Numbered from the stretch's first letter, positions 47,298 to 55,477 are shown. The stretch is 64,000 bases of DNA from Taklimakanibacter sp049323275 (GCA_049323275.1 JBMOOM010000057.1:23482-87481), one strand, 5' to 3'. Numbers and translations: made by a program. The notes: a model not told the origin generated them from the sequence alone.

Positions 47298-48062
47298 TCA
47301 GATCAGGGATACCGCCAGGATAGCGGCCCACAGGATCAACAGGACGCCGGTGAACTGATGCAGGCGCCATTGCGCGGGCACGAGCTTTTCCACCAGCACG
47401 TAGAGCGCCAGCCCGCCGATCCAGTTGGCCTCCATGACGCCGCCATAGAAAAGCAGGAGCATCAACGGTCCGCAGCAGCCGGTGCAATAGAGCCCGTGGC
47501 CGAGGCCTCGCCGATAGGCGGCAGCCGCGCCGGCGCGCCATTCGCCGGGACGGAAAGCGATTGGCAGCTGGCATTTCACCAGGCAGGATTGCTTGGCCGG
47601 GGTCAGTTGATAGAGGCCAGCAATGGCGAGGAGCACCACCGCGGCGGCCTGGCTGGTGATCGCCATCATCGGCGTCATCTGGACGACGCGCCCGACGACG
47701 AGATTGACGACCGTGGCGATGAGCGCGAAGGCGGTCCACACGCTGGCATAGCCGAGCGCGAAGGCGATCTTGTGCGTCCGCTGGTCCGCCGCCGGCGACC
47801 ATTTGCGCGCGATCGTCGCATCGGTGAGGAGTGCCGGCACGGCGGTGGGCAGCATCATCGCCATCATCATCGTCCACCACATGATGAAGACCAGAACGGC
47901 ATAAAGGGCGGCCCCAGCCTCCAAGTCGAGCATCATCAGGCGGTCGCCCGACCATTGCATCGCGAAGATGCAGAGCACGACGACGAGAGACAGGCTCGCG
48001 ATAGTGACGAGCCGCTGGCGATGAAACAGCGACGTGAAGAAGTCGCCGGCCGTGCCGGTCAC
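47298..48062 (-). CDS. DUF2182 family membrane protein
   Basis: A 254-residue membrane protein with about seven helices and a metal-ligand-rich core: MWWTMMMAMMLPTAVPALL, then TPAKQSCLVKCQLP, and GLYCTGCCGPLMLLLFYGGVM. The Met-rich and Cys-rich motifs are the hallmarks of DUF2182, an uncharacterised family of putative metal-binding membrane proteins. It overlaps the DUF1326 gene by ATGA at 48059..48062, and the two families occur together widely. Its function is not established; copper or other soft-metal handling is a guess from the motifs. Confidence 0.82.
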   Translation of the reverse strand: MTGTAGDFFTSLFHRQRLVTIASLSLVVVLCIFAMQWSGDRLMMLDLEAGAALYAVLVFIMWWTMMMAMMLPTAVPALLTDATIARKWSPAADQRTHKIAFALGYASVWTAFALIATVVNLVVGRVVQMTPMMAITSQAAAVVLLAIAGLYQLTPAKQSCLVKCQLPIAFRPGEWRAGAAAAYRRGLGHGLYCTGCCGPLMLLLFYGGVMEANWIGGLALYVLVEKLVPAQWRLHQFTGVLLILWAAILAVSLI

Positions 48063-48688
48063 CGCACGAGGCCCGCACCGGTGATATGGATCATGGTCAG
48101 ATGCGCATGCCGCCCCGACCAGTCGAGCCGGATCGCGCCCTGCGTCTTCGTCGTGCTGCTGGCGAATTCGGCGGCGAGAAACTCGAAGCCGTTGCGCAGC
48201 GAAACCTTCGGCCGATGCGCCTGGCCGGTCACCGGATTGCGGATCGGCTCGGTCCTGGAATCGACCACGCCGTCGACCTTGAAATGTCCGGTCGCTGCAT
48301 CGATGTCGGCGGTGAAAGATATCGGCTTGAACAAGGGCTCATGCACTTTGTCGATCATCGAGGCGAACACCTGGAAATAGGTGGCGCCCGGCTGGCTCTC
48401 CTGCCCCGACATGATGGCGAGGAGAGCTTCGCGCTGTTTGGCGTCCGCACGCTCATCGACGATGGGCTGCGCCTGGCCATGGCCCTCGTGGACGGCGCCC
48501 GGCCAGGCGAAGATCCCGGCCCAATGCAGCCCGTCGAGCCGCACATCGCCGAAATGCCCCTTGTCGATCCGCATGGCGACGCTGGCGGTGCAGTTGCCGC
48601 TGGTCGGCAATGCATTGAACTGACATGGACAGCCATAGGCGCAGTTGCAGGTCGCGATCTCGGGTCCGCGAAGCATCCAGTCGATCAT
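48059..48688 (-). CDS. DUF1326 family protein
   Basis: A 209-residue soluble protein of DUF1326. The N-terminal motif IATCNCAYGCPCQFNALPTSGNC holds a Cys cluster (C-x-C-x3-C-x-C) that could bind metal or form disulfides. The middle has DGLHWAGIFAWPGAVHEGHGQAQPIVDERADAKQREALLAIMSG, and the end has GRHAHLTMIHITGAGL. Function unknown. The gene is divergent from an ArsR-family gene, with tandem palindromes between them at 48772..48804, so it is likely repressed by that ArsR protein. It forms a two-gene operon with the DUF2182 gene. Confidence 0.82.
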   Translation of the reverse strand: MIDWMLRGPEIATCNCAYGCPCQFNALPTSGNCTASVAMRIDKGHFGDVRLDGLHWAGIFAWPGAVHEGHGQAQPIVDERADAKQREALLAIMSGQESQPGATYFQVFASMIDKVHEPLFKPISFTADIDAATGHFKVDGVVDSRTEPIRNPVTGQAHRPKVSLRNGFEFLAAEFASSTTKTQGAIRLDWSGRHAHLTMIHITGAGLVR

Positions 48689-48771
48689 GACAGGCGTCCT
48701 CCTGGGACGGCTCCCCCGCGACGATCATCGAACTACCGAAACGGCAAGTAAACTTAAGAGTTTGACAGTAT

Positions 48772-48804
48772 GTAAGCATATGCTTACAGTAAGCTATGAC
48801 TTAC
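48772..48804. promoter_or_regulatory. tandem palindromic ArsR-type operators
   Basis: GTAAGCATATGCTTAC (48772..48787, perfect 16-bp palindrome) is followed, after one base, by GTAAGCTATGACTTAC (48789..48804), a near-palindrome with identical arms. The second overlaps the ATG of the ArsR gene at 48796. The arrangement suits repression of both divergent genes. Confidence 0.75.
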
Positions 48805-49101
48805 GCGTTTACCGCCTTGGCCGACCCCACGCGCCGCAGGATTTTCGAACGCCTGAGCAAAGGCCCGCAACCAGTGGGCAAGCTGGCTGAAGGGTTGCCG
48901 ATCAGCCGGCCGGCGGTGTCGCAGCATCTGGCGGCGCTCAAGGCCGCCGGCCTCGTCACCGATCAGGCGGAGGGGGCGCGGCGCGTCTACCGCATCGATC
49001 CCAAGGGCCTCGCCGCCATCCGGATCTGGCTCGATCAGTTCTGGACCGAAGCCCTCGACAATTTCGCCGTCGAAGTCGAACGCCAGTCAGGAGATCCGTG
49101 A
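48796..49101 (+). CDS. ArsR family transcriptional regulator
   Basis: A 101-residue winged-helix repressor (ALADPTRRRIFERLSKGPQPVGKLAEGLPISRPAVSQHLAALKAAGLVTDQAEGARRVYRIDPKG). It has no Cys, so it is not a thiol-metal ArsR. It resembles the small ArsR-type regulators paired with SRPBCC proteins. The start codon lies inside the second palindrome, so autoregulation is likely. It overlaps the SRPBCC gene by ATGA (49098..49101). Confidence 0.88.
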   Translation: MTYAFTALADPTRRRIFERLSKGPQPVGKLAEGLPISRPAVSQHLAALKAAGLVTDQAEGARRVYRIDPKGLAAIRIWLDQFWTEALDNFAVEVERQSGDP

Positions 49102-49577
49102 TGAACCTGCATATTTCCCCCGCCCCCGTCCGCAAGAGCATCGTCGTCAAAGCCGGCATCGACAAGGCCTTCGCCGTCTTCACCGAAAGCATGGGCCGCT
49201 GGTGGCCGAAATCCCATTCGATCAATCGCGCCACCGAGCAAGTGGCCGTGGTCCTCGAGCCGAAGCCTCAGGGCCGCTGGTATGAGCGCGGCGCCGACGG
49301 CTCGGAATGCCAATGGGGTCACGTTTTGGCCTGGGAGCCGCCGGGCCGCGTTCTGCTCGCCTGGCAGATCGGCGCCGACTGGAAATACGATCCTTCCTTC
49401 CTGACCGAGGTCGAGATCCGCTTCACCGCCGAGGGCGCCCAGGCGACGCGCATCGATCTCGAGCACCGCAATCTCGAGCGCTTCGGCGAAAAGGCCGCGG
49501 AATCGCGGGCGGCCTTCGACAGCGAAGGCGGCTGGACGGGCATCCTCAAAGTCTATGCGGAGATTGCGGCGGCCTAA
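49098..49577 (+). CDS. SRPBCC / AHSA1-type domain protein
   Basis: A 159-residue protein of the Bet v1-like SRPBCC superfamily (RKSIVVKAGIDKAFAVFTESMGRWWPKSHSI, then VLEPKPQGRWYERGADGSECQWGHVLAWEPPGRVLLAWQIG). It probably binds a hydrophobic ligand in its cavity. Its gene is translationally coupled to the ArsR gene, a common pairing whose function is not established. It ends 4 bp into the end of the convergent XRE gene. Confidence 0.85.
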   Translation: MMNLHISPAPVRKSIVVKAGIDKAFAVFTESMGRWWPKSHSINRATEQVAVVLEPKPQGRWYERGADGSECQWGHVLAWEPPGRVLLAWQIGADWKYDPSFLTEVEIRFTAEGAQATRIDLEHRNLERFGEKAAESRAAFDSEGGWTGILKVYAEIAAA

Positions 49578-50191
49578 TTGGCGTCGGAGCCCATCTGGCG
49601 CAGCACCAGCACCATCGTGGCATGGGCATAGTCCGTACCCGGATTGAATAATCGGTGCGGACGGTCGCCGCGGAACCGGACGGATTCGCCGGTCTTGATG
49701 AGACGGGTCTCACCGTCGCAAGTCACTTCGAGCTCCCCCTTGAGCAGATAGAGATGCTCGACGGTGCCCGGCGGATGCGGCTCGGATTCGAGCGTCCCGC
49801 CCGGCCGCGCCTGGAAATCATACCATTGCAGTTGCTCGACCAGGTTGAGCGGCCCGGCGATCGCCAGCCGGCAGAGCCCGTCCTGGCTCTCGAGGATGGG
49901 CACGCCCGATTTGCTCTGGACCTCGAGGAAATTGGGATCGTCGTCGTGCTTGAGCACCTCGTCGATGGTCGTGTCGAGGGCTCGGGAGAGGCGATACACC
50001 GTCCCGATGGTCGGGTTGGTCTCGTTGCGCTCGATCTGGGAAATGATCGATTTGGCGACGCCGGACTGCTCCGAAAGCTCGCCAAGGGACATATTATAGG
50101 CCTTGCGCAACCTCTGGATGGTCTTGCCGAGAGCGGGGGTTACATCGACAGCCTGGGCGTCACCCGATTTACGCCCACGGCGCGTTGACAT
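49574..50191 (-). CDS. XRE family regulator with cupin domain (SutR-like)
   Basis: A 205-residue two-domain regulator. Residues 20-75 are an XRE helix-turn-helix (LGKTIQRLRKAYNMSLGELSEQSGVAKSIISQIERNETNPTIGTVYRLSRAL) and residues 100-205 a C-terminal cupin (YDFQARPGGTLESEPHPPGTVEHLYLLKGELEVTCDGETRLIKTGESVRFRGDRPHRLFNPG). E. coli SutR, a sulfur-utilisation regulator, has the same layout. The gene is divergent from the cys operon, with tandem 16-bp operators between them 27 bp from its start codon. The cupin may sense a sulfur metabolite, which is inference. Confidence 0.85.
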   Translation of the reverse strand: MSTRRGRKSGDAQAVDVTPALGKTIQRLRKAYNMSLGELSEQSGVAKSIISQIERNETNPTIGTVYRLSRALDTTIDEVLKHDDDPNFLEVQSKSGVPILESQDGLCRLAIAGPLNLVEQLQWYDFQARPGGTLESEPHPPGTVEHLYLLKGELEVTCDGETRLIKTGESVRFRGDRPHRLFNPGTDYAHATMVLVLRQMGSDAN

Positions 50192-50217
50192 TCCGGCGTT
50201 CCTTCTTTAGAACAGCT

Positions 50218-50249
50218 GTTCGTAATAACGAACGTTCGGATTGTCGAAC
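50218..50249. promoter_or_regulatory. tandem GTTCG-N6-CGAAC operators
   Basis: Two 16-bp inverted repeats abut each other: GTTCGTAATAACGAAC (50218..50233) and GTTCGGATTGTCGAAC (50234..50249). A third, GAACAGCTGTTC, overlaps on the left at 50210..50221. They lie 27 bp from the XRE-cupin start and 115 bp from the ferredoxin start. The same pattern recurs at 57997..58012 and at 62998..63033. Confidence 0.75.
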
Positions 50250-50363
50250 AGCGTGATTGCTTCTTCTACCGCCAGATTCCCTAGCGAATCAACAGGAATC
50301 TCAAGGACGAAAGCTCCAAACGCCGCGCCAACCGATCGTGCTGATGAACGAACGGAAAGACCA

Positions 50364-50678
50364 ATGGGCGTTATTCGCGTAACCGACCTGGACGGCAAGC
50401 ACCACGAGCTCGACGCGGTCGAAGGCTGGCGGATCATGGAGATCATCCGCGAGCACGGCTTCGAAGTCGGCGGCCTGTGCGGCGGCGCCTGCGCCTGCGC
50501 CACCTGCCATGTCGAAGTCTGCGCCAACTGGGCCCCCAAGCTCCATCCGGCGCGCGACGACGAAGAAGCCATGCTGGACGAGGTGCCGATCCTGACGCCG
50601 ACCTCCAGACTTTCCTGCCAGATCATCTATACGCCCGAGCTCGACGGGCTTTCGGTCAAGCTTGTTCCCCAGGCTTGA
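50364..50678 (+). CDS. [2Fe-2S] ferredoxin, adrenodoxin/ISC type
   Basis: A 104-residue [2Fe-2S] ferredoxin. Cluster ligands are in GGLCGGACACATCHVEV (C-x5-C-x2-C) and a fourth Cys in RLSCQIIY, the arrangement of ISC/adrenodoxin-type ferredoxins rather than plant-type. It is the first gene of the sulfur-assimilation operon, 11 bp before cysG, so it may feed electrons to the ferredoxin-dependent sulfite reductase (CysI) or to CysH. The start is ATG 50364; the frame extends upstream to 50241 through the operator region without good start signals. Confidence 0.85.
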   Translation: MGVIRVTDLDGKHHELDAVEGWRIMEIIREHGFEVGGLCGGACACATCHVEVCANWAPKLHPARDDEEAMLDEVPILTPTSRLSCQIIYTPELDGLSVKLVPQA

Positions 50679-50689
50679 GGAGTGGTGAC

Positions 50690-52105
50690 ATGCGTTACTT
50701 CCCCCTCTTTCTCGATCTCGACAACCGCAAGGCCGTCATTGTCGGCGGCGGCGAGGAAGCTCTGCGCAAAGCGCGCCTTCTCCTGAAGACGAAGGCCCGG
50801 ATCGAGATCGTCGCTTCGGCGATCCATGAGGAGCTCAAAGGCTATCTCGCGCAAGGCCGCCTCACCTGGGCCGCGAAAGGTTTCGCCCCTGCTCTTCTCG
50901 ATGAGGCGGCGATCGTCTACTCGGCCGACGATGAGCTGCATGCGGAGGTTTCCGCCGCCGCACGTGCGCGCGGCATTCCGGTCAACGCGGTCGATGACGC
51001 CGCTCTGTCGACCTTCATCACGCCCTCGATCGTCGATCGCGACCCTGTCGTCGTGGCGATCGGCACCGAAGGCACCGCCCCCGTGCTCGGCATGGGCCTG
51101 CGCAGCCGCATCGAGGCGCTGCTGCCGCAGTCGCTGGGCTCGCTCGCCACCGCCGCCAGCGCCCTGCGCGATCACGTGGCCGAGCGTGTGCCGCATGGCA
51201 ATCGCCGCCGCTCCTTCTGGCAGCGCTTCTTCTTCGGATCGATCCGCGAGTCCTTCCTCGCCGGCGATGCGAAAAACTATTCCCGCGAGCTCGAGGCTGC
51301 GCTGGTCGATGACTCCTCCCCGTCGGTCGGCCGTGTCTCGCTCGTGGGAGCAGGCCCCGGCGATCCGGAGCTCCTCACCCTCAAGGCGCAGCGCAAGCTG
51401 CAGGAAGCCGATGTCATCGTTTATGACCGCCTCATCGGCCCCGGCATCCTCGAGCTGGCGCGCCGCGACGCGGTGCGCATTCCGGTCGGCAAGAAGCCCT
51501 TCGAGCCGTCGCCCAAGCAGTCGGAGATCAACGCGATCCTGATCCGCGAGGCCAAGGCCGGCCGCCATGTCGTGCGCCTCAAGGGCGGCGATCCCTACAT
51601 CTTCGGCCGCGGCGGCGAGGAGCAGGCCGCCCTTGTCGCGCATGGCATTGCCGTCGATGTCGTCCCCGGCATCACCGCTGCTGCCGGCTGCGCCGCCTCG
51701 ATCGGCCTGCCGCTGACCCAGCGCGGCCAGAACCGCTCGATCACGCTTCTGACCGGCACCGCCGAAGACGGCCTCGCCGATCACGACTGGAAGGCGCTCG
51801 CCAAGCCCGGCCAGGCCTTCGCCATCTATATGGGCGTCAATGCCGCCGGCGATATCTCGGCCGAGCTTCTCGACGCCGGCATCGACCATCAGACTCCGGT
51901 GACGGTCGTCGAGAACGGCACGCTCGCCAATGAACGGGTGATGATGTGTAGCATCGGCTCGCTGTGGGAAACTCTGGCGCTCAACGGCGTCGAGGGCCCC
52001 GCCATCATCTATGTCGGCCTCAAACCCGCAAAGACCTCGGCCGATATCCTCCCCTTCCCCGCCCGCGACGAAACCGGGCAGCAAGTTTTGAGAGCAGCGT
52101 CATGA
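50690..52105 (+). CDS. cysG: siroheme synthase CysG (multifunctional)
   Basis: A 471-residue enzyme making siroheme for sulfite reductase. The N-terminal half is the precorrin-2 dehydrogenase/ferrochelatase (LFLDLDNRKAVIVGGGEEALRKARLLL, then a dimerisation/SUMT linker). The C-terminal half, from about residue 225, is uroporphyrinogen-III methyltransferase (VSLVGAGPGDPELLTLKAQRKL, RIPVGKK, VVRLKGGDPYIFGRGGEEQAAL, GITAAAGCAASIGLPLTQRG). GAGGAG precedes the ATG. Its stop overlaps the DUF2849 start by ATGA. The Asp catalysing iron insertion lies in the N-terminal domain (NAVDDAAL), which is the usual layout. Confidence 0.92.
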   Translation: MRYFPLFLDLDNRKAVIVGGGEEALRKARLLLKTKARIEIVASAIHEELKGYLAQGRLTWAAKGFAPALLDEAAIVYSADDELHAEVSAAARARGIPVNAVDDAALSTFITPSIVDRDPVVVAIGTEGTAPVLGMGLRSRIEALLPQSLGSLATAASALRDHVAERVPHGNRRRSFWQRFFFGSIRESFLAGDAKNYSRELEAALVDDSSPSVGRVSLVGAGPGDPELLTLKAQRKLQEADVIVYDRLIGPGILELARRDAVRIPVGKKPFEPSPKQSEINAILIREAKAGRHVVRLKGGDPYIFGRGGEEQAALVAHGIAVDVVPGITAAAGCAASIGLPLTQRGQNRSITLLTGTAEDGLADHDWKALAKPGQAFAIYMGVNAAGDISAELLDAGIDHQTPVTVVENGTLANERVMMCSIGSLWETLALNGVEGPAIIYVGLKPAKTSADILPFPARDETGQQVLRAAS

Positions 52106-52446
52106 CCACCGCCATTGAAAAGGGCAAGATCCTCACCGCCAACCGTCTGCGCGACGGCGAAGTCGTCTTCCTCACCCATTCCGGCGAATGGAGCGAGAAT
52201 ATCGACGGCGCCGTGCTCGCCACCGAGCCCCAGGCCCAGGCCGCGCTCGAAGCGCGCGGCAAGGGCGATGAGCGCGTCAATCTGGTGACCGGCACCTATC
52301 TGTTCGATGCCGAGCGCCGCGACGGCCATGTCTTCGCCACTCATATCAAGGAACGCATCCGGTCGCTGGGCCCGACCGTCAGGGTCGATCTCGGCAAGCA
52401 GGCCGAAGGCAAGGGCGGCCATTTCGCCGCCCTGCAGGGAGTTTGA
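52102..52446 (+). CDS. DUF2849 family protein
   Basis: A 114-residue small soluble protein (KILTANRLRDGEVVFLTHSGEWSENIDGAVLATEP, then DAERRDGHVFATHIKERIRSLGPTVRVDLGKQ). DUF2849 genes lie between cysG and cysI in many Hyphomicrobiales, so a role in sulfite reductase assembly, siroheme delivery or electron transfer is inferred from this conservation only. It overlaps the cysG stop (ATGA) and is followed by cysI after 1 bp. Confidence 0.85.
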   Translation: MTTAIEKGKILTANRLRDGEVVFLTHSGEWSENIDGAVLATEPQAQAALEARGKGDERVNLVTGTYLFDAERRDGHVFATHIKERIRSLGPTVRVDLGKQAEGKGGHFAALQGV

Positions 52447-52447
52447 C

Positions 52448-54103
52448 ATGTACCGCTACGATGAGTTCGACAGCCAGTTCGTCAATGACCGCGTGTCGCA
52501 ATTCCGCGACCAGGCCAATCGCCGCCTGTCGGGTGAGCTGAGCGAGGACGAGTTCCGTCCCTTGCGGCTGATGAACGGCCTCTATCTGCAGCTCCATGCC
52601 TATATGCTGCGGATCGCCGTTCCCTATGGCACGCTCGACTCGAAGAAGCTCAACACGCTGGCCTACATCGCCGAGAAGTGGGACCGCGGCTACGGCCATT
52701 TCACCACCCGCCAGAACCTGCAGTTCAACTGGATCAAGCTCGAGGACACGGCCGACATCCTGGCCAAGCTGGCCGAGGTCGAGATGCACGCCATCCAGAC
52801 CTCCGGCAACTGCATCCGCAACGTGACCACCGATCAGTGGGCGGGCGCCGCCGCCGACGAGATCGCCGATCCGCGTCCGGTGGGCGAGCTGGTGCGTCAG
52901 TGGTCGAGCCTGCACCCCGAATTCTCGTACCTGCCGCGCAAGTTCAAGATCGCCGTCACCGGCTCGCCGAACGACCGCTCGGCCGTCAAGGTGCACGATA
53001 TCGGCCTCAGACTCCATCTCAACGACCGCGGCGAGCGCGGCTGGGAAGTCCTGGTCGGCGGCGGCCTCGGCCGCACCCCGGTGATCGCCGTCACGGTGCG
53101 CGACTTCCTGCCCGAGCATGAGCTGATCGGCTATCTCGAAGCCATCATGCGCGTCTACAACCTCTATGGACGGCGCGACAACAAATACAAGGCCCGCATC
53201 AAGATCCTCGTCCACGAGATCGGCGCCGAGAAGTTCCGCGCCGAGGTCGAGGCCGAATATGCCCGCCGTCCGCATGCCGACACCAAGGTCGAGGAGCGTG
53301 AATTGCAGCGCATCTCCGCCTATTTCGCGGCGCCCAGCTTCGACAAGCTGCCGCGCTGGTCGGCGGCCTTCGAGGAGGCGCGCGCCAGGAACAAGGACTT
53401 CGCCAACTGGGTGCGCACCAATATCGCCGCCCATCGCGCCGACGGCTATGCGATCGTCAATATCTCGCTGAAGCCAGAGGGCGGCATTCCGGGCGATGCG
53501 ACGGCCGATCAGATGCGGGTCGTCGCCGATCTGGCGCTGCGCTACAGCTACGACGAGATCCGCGTCAGCCATCATCAGAATCTGGTGCTGCCGCATGTGA
53601 AGCGCGACGACCTCTTCGCCATCTGGAAGGTGCTGCAGGCTTCCGGCCTCGCCACCGCCAATATCGGCCTCGCCGGCGACATCATCGCCTGCCCCGGCCT
53701 CGACTACTGCTCGCTGGCGACGGCGCGGTCGATCCCGATCGCTCAGTCGATCTCGCGCAAATTCGCCGATCTCAACCGGCAGCACGAGATCGGGCCGCTC
53801 AGGATCAACATCTCGGGCTGCATCAATGCCTGCGGCCATCACCATGTCGGCCATATCGGCATCCTCGGCCTCGATAAGAAGGGCGAGGAATTCTACCAGA
53901 TCACGCTCGGCGGCTCGTCCGCCGACAGCGCCTCGATCGGCACCATCCTCGGCCCCGGCTTCGCCGGCGAGGATGTGCCCGAGGCCATCGAGAAGATCGT
54001 CAACACCTATCTCGCTCATCGCCAGCCCGGCGAGGAGTTTCTTGCCGCCTATCGCAGATTAGGCCCGCAACCTTTCAAGGAGGCGCTCTATGCCGCTGCT
54101 TAA
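52448..54103 (+). CDS. cysI: sulfite reductase hemoprotein (CysI, ferredoxin-type)
   Basis: A 551-residue siroheme/[4Fe-4S] enzyme reducing sulfite to sulfide. It carries two nitrite/sulfite-reductase ferredoxin-like half domains and two NIR_SIR domains (GHFTTRQNLQFNWIKLEDTADIL; VGGGLGRTP; DQMRVVADLALRYSYDEIRVSHHQNLVLP). The cluster ligands are C415 and C421 in ACPGLDYCSLA and C458 and C462 in SGCINACGHHH. The Cys-Asn-Ala pattern is typical of assimilatory enzymes. A separate CysJ flavoprotein is absent, so ferredoxin-type electron delivery is likely. The next gene, DUF934, overlaps its end. Confidence 0.92.
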   Translation: MYRYDEFDSQFVNDRVSQFRDQANRRLSGELSEDEFRPLRLMNGLYLQLHAYMLRIAVPYGTLDSKKLNTLAYIAEKWDRGYGHFTTRQNLQFNWIKLEDTADILAKLAEVEMHAIQTSGNCIRNVTTDQWAGAAADEIADPRPVGELVRQWSSLHPEFSYLPRKFKIAVTGSPNDRSAVKVHDIGLRLHLNDRGERGWEVLVGGGLGRTPVIAVTVRDFLPEHELIGYLEAIMRVYNLYGRRDNKYKARIKILVHEIGAEKFRAEVEAEYARRPHADTKVEERELQRISAYFAAPSFDKLPRWSAAFEEARARNKDFANWVRTNIAAHRADGYAIVNISLKPEGGIPGDATADQMRVVADLALRYSYDEIRVSHHQNLVLPHVKRDDLFAIWKVLQASGLATANIGLAGDIIACPGLDYCSLATARSIPIAQSISRKFADLNRQHEIGPLRINISGCINACGHHHVGHIGILGLDKKGEEFYQITLGGSSADSASIGTILGPGFAGEDVPEAIEKIVNTYLAHRQPGEEFLAAYRRLGPQPFKEALYAAA

Positions 54104-54620
54104 GAACGGTTCCATCATCGCCGACGACTGGATCACTCTCGGCCTCGACGACCCCAAGCCCGAGAGCGGCGACATCGTCGTTCCCTATGCGCGCCTGCTC
54201 AAGGAATGGGAGAGCCTCACCGACCATGACGGCCGGCTCGGTGTCGTCTTCACCAATATCGACCGGGTCGAGGCGCTCACCTTGTTCCTGCCGCGCCTCG
54301 CCTTGATCGTGCTGCCCTTCCCGTCCTTCACCGACGGGCGGGCCTATTCGCTGGCGCGCCAGATCCGCGAGACCGGCTATGGCCGCGAATTGCGGGCCGC
54401 CGGCAATGTGCTGCCCGACCAGATCCAGTTCATGCTGCAGGTCGGGTTCGACAGTTTCGAGATCGGCGACCGCTTCACCGCCGAAGTCTGGCTGAAGGCC
54501 TCGCGGCAGATGTCGCTCGCCTATCAGCGCGGCCTCTACCGCACCGCCGGCCAGCACGAGGTCTGGAGCGAACGCCACCGCGAAGCCGAGCCCTGGCTCG
54601 AGCAGCCGCATGCCGGGTGA
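54090..54620 (+). CDS. DUF934 family protein
   Basis: A 176-residue soluble protein of DUF934 (LLKNGSIIADDWITLGLDDPKP, VVFTNIDRVEALTLFLPRLALIVLPFPSFTDGRAYSLARQIRETGYGRELRAAGNVLPDQIQFMLQVGFDSFEIGD). Homologues are nearly always encoded between cysI and cysH, and the family is needed for or supports sulfite reductase activity in some bacteria. No catalytic motif is evident. It overlaps the end of cysI by 14 bp. Confidence 0.88.
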   Translation: MPLLKNGSIIADDWITLGLDDPKPESGDIVVPYARLLKEWESLTDHDGRLGVVFTNIDRVEALTLFLPRLALIVLPFPSFTDGRAYSLARQIRETGYGRELRAAGNVLPDQIQFMLQVGFDSFEIGDRFTAEVWLKASRQMSLAYQRGLYRTAGQHEVWSERHREAEPWLEQPHAG

Positions 54621-54627
54621 TTGATCC

Positions 54628-55332
54628 GTGTACGAACATCTGACCAAGCATCTGAGCTTCTTCGACGGCATCGACATCCTCGAGCCGCTGATGAAGCGGC
54701 ATTTCAAGGGCCGCATCGCGCTGGTTTCGTCCTTCGGCGCGGAATCCGCCGTGCTTTTGCACATGGCGGCCGAGATCGATCGCGATATTCCGGTGATCTT
54801 CCTCGACACCCAGAAGCTGTTCTGGGAGACCATCGCCTATCGCTCCAAGCTGGTCGATCTTCTGGGCCTCACCAATATCCGCATCATGAAGCCGGACGCC
54901 GACAGCCTGCGCCTGCTCGATGCCGACGGCGAGCTCCACAAGACCGACCCTGACATGTGCTGCAACATCCGCAAGACGCAGCCCTTGCAGGAGGCGCTGG
55001 CGGGCTTCGATGCCTGGATATCGGGCCGCAAGCGTTATCATGGCGGCGGCCGCACCAATATTCCGACGCTCGAGGAAGCCGATGGCCGCCTCAAGATCGA
55101 GCCTCTGGCGCGTTTCACCGCCGCCGATCTCAAGGCCTACATGGACCATTATGAGCTGCCGCCGCATCCCCTGGTGGCGGACGGCTATCATTCGATCGGC
55201 TGCGTGCCCTGCACCGTCAAGGGCGGCTCGACCGACAATCCGCGCGCCGGCCGTTGGGCCGGCAAGTCGAAAGAGGAATGCGGCATCCACTGGACGCTGA
55301 ACGGCCAGTCGGTCCGGCTCGCCGCCAAGTAA
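54628..55332 (+). CDS. cysH: adenylyl-sulfate reductase-type CysH
   Basis: A 234-residue enzyme of the PAPS/APS reductase family. SSFGAESAVLLHMAAEIDRDIPVIFLDTQKLFWET is the PP-loop-like nucleotide site. The [4Fe-4S] cysteines are in the CC pair of MCCNIRKTQPL and in GCVPCTVKGG, the motif set of bacterial APS reductases. The C-terminal catalytic Cys is in KSKEECGIHW. So it most likely reduces APS (or PAPS) directly with thioredoxin, ending the activation branch of sulfate assimilation. It starts with GTG at 54628 and is the last gene of the operon. Confidence 0.92.
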   Translation: MYEHLTKHLSFFDGIDILEPLMKRHFKGRIALVSSFGAESAVLLHMAAEIDRDIPVIFLDTQKLFWETIAYRSKLVDLLGLTNIRIMKPDADSLRLLDADGELHKTDPDMCCNIRKTQPLQEALAGFDAWISGRKRYHGGGRTNIPTLEEADGRLKIEPLARFTAADLKAYMDHYELPPHPLVADGYHSIGCVPCTVKGGSTDNPRAGRWAGKSKEECGIHWTLNGQSVRLAAK

Positions 55333-55337
55333 ATACT

Positions 55338-55452
55338 AGCGCGTGATCAGGAAAGTGGACGCCGGTTTTCCGTCCGATCACGCGCTAAATATAAGATTCC
55401 GATCACGTTTATCACTTTAGGTCGATTCGACCTAAAGTGATCGTGATCTAGC
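55338..55452. repeat. palindromic intergenic repeat, copy 2
   Basis: About 115 bp, starting AGCGCGTGATCAG and containing CGATCACGCGC 40 bp later, so the first half folds on itself. The second half has perfect 13-bp arms CACTTTAGGTCGA / TCGACCTAAAGTG around one T, extended by GATCACG/CGTGATC. It lies 5 bp after the cysH stop, and copy 1 is at 21839..21952. The element may work as a bidirectional terminator or a REP-like mobile repeat. Confidence 0.85.
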
Positions 55453-55477
55453 GCTTCTGTCTTTGGGGGGATGACGG

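Noticed and set aside
52379..54019. 546-codon open frame on the minus strand
   Set aside because: Antisense shadow of cysI; no ribosome site and an implausible composition.
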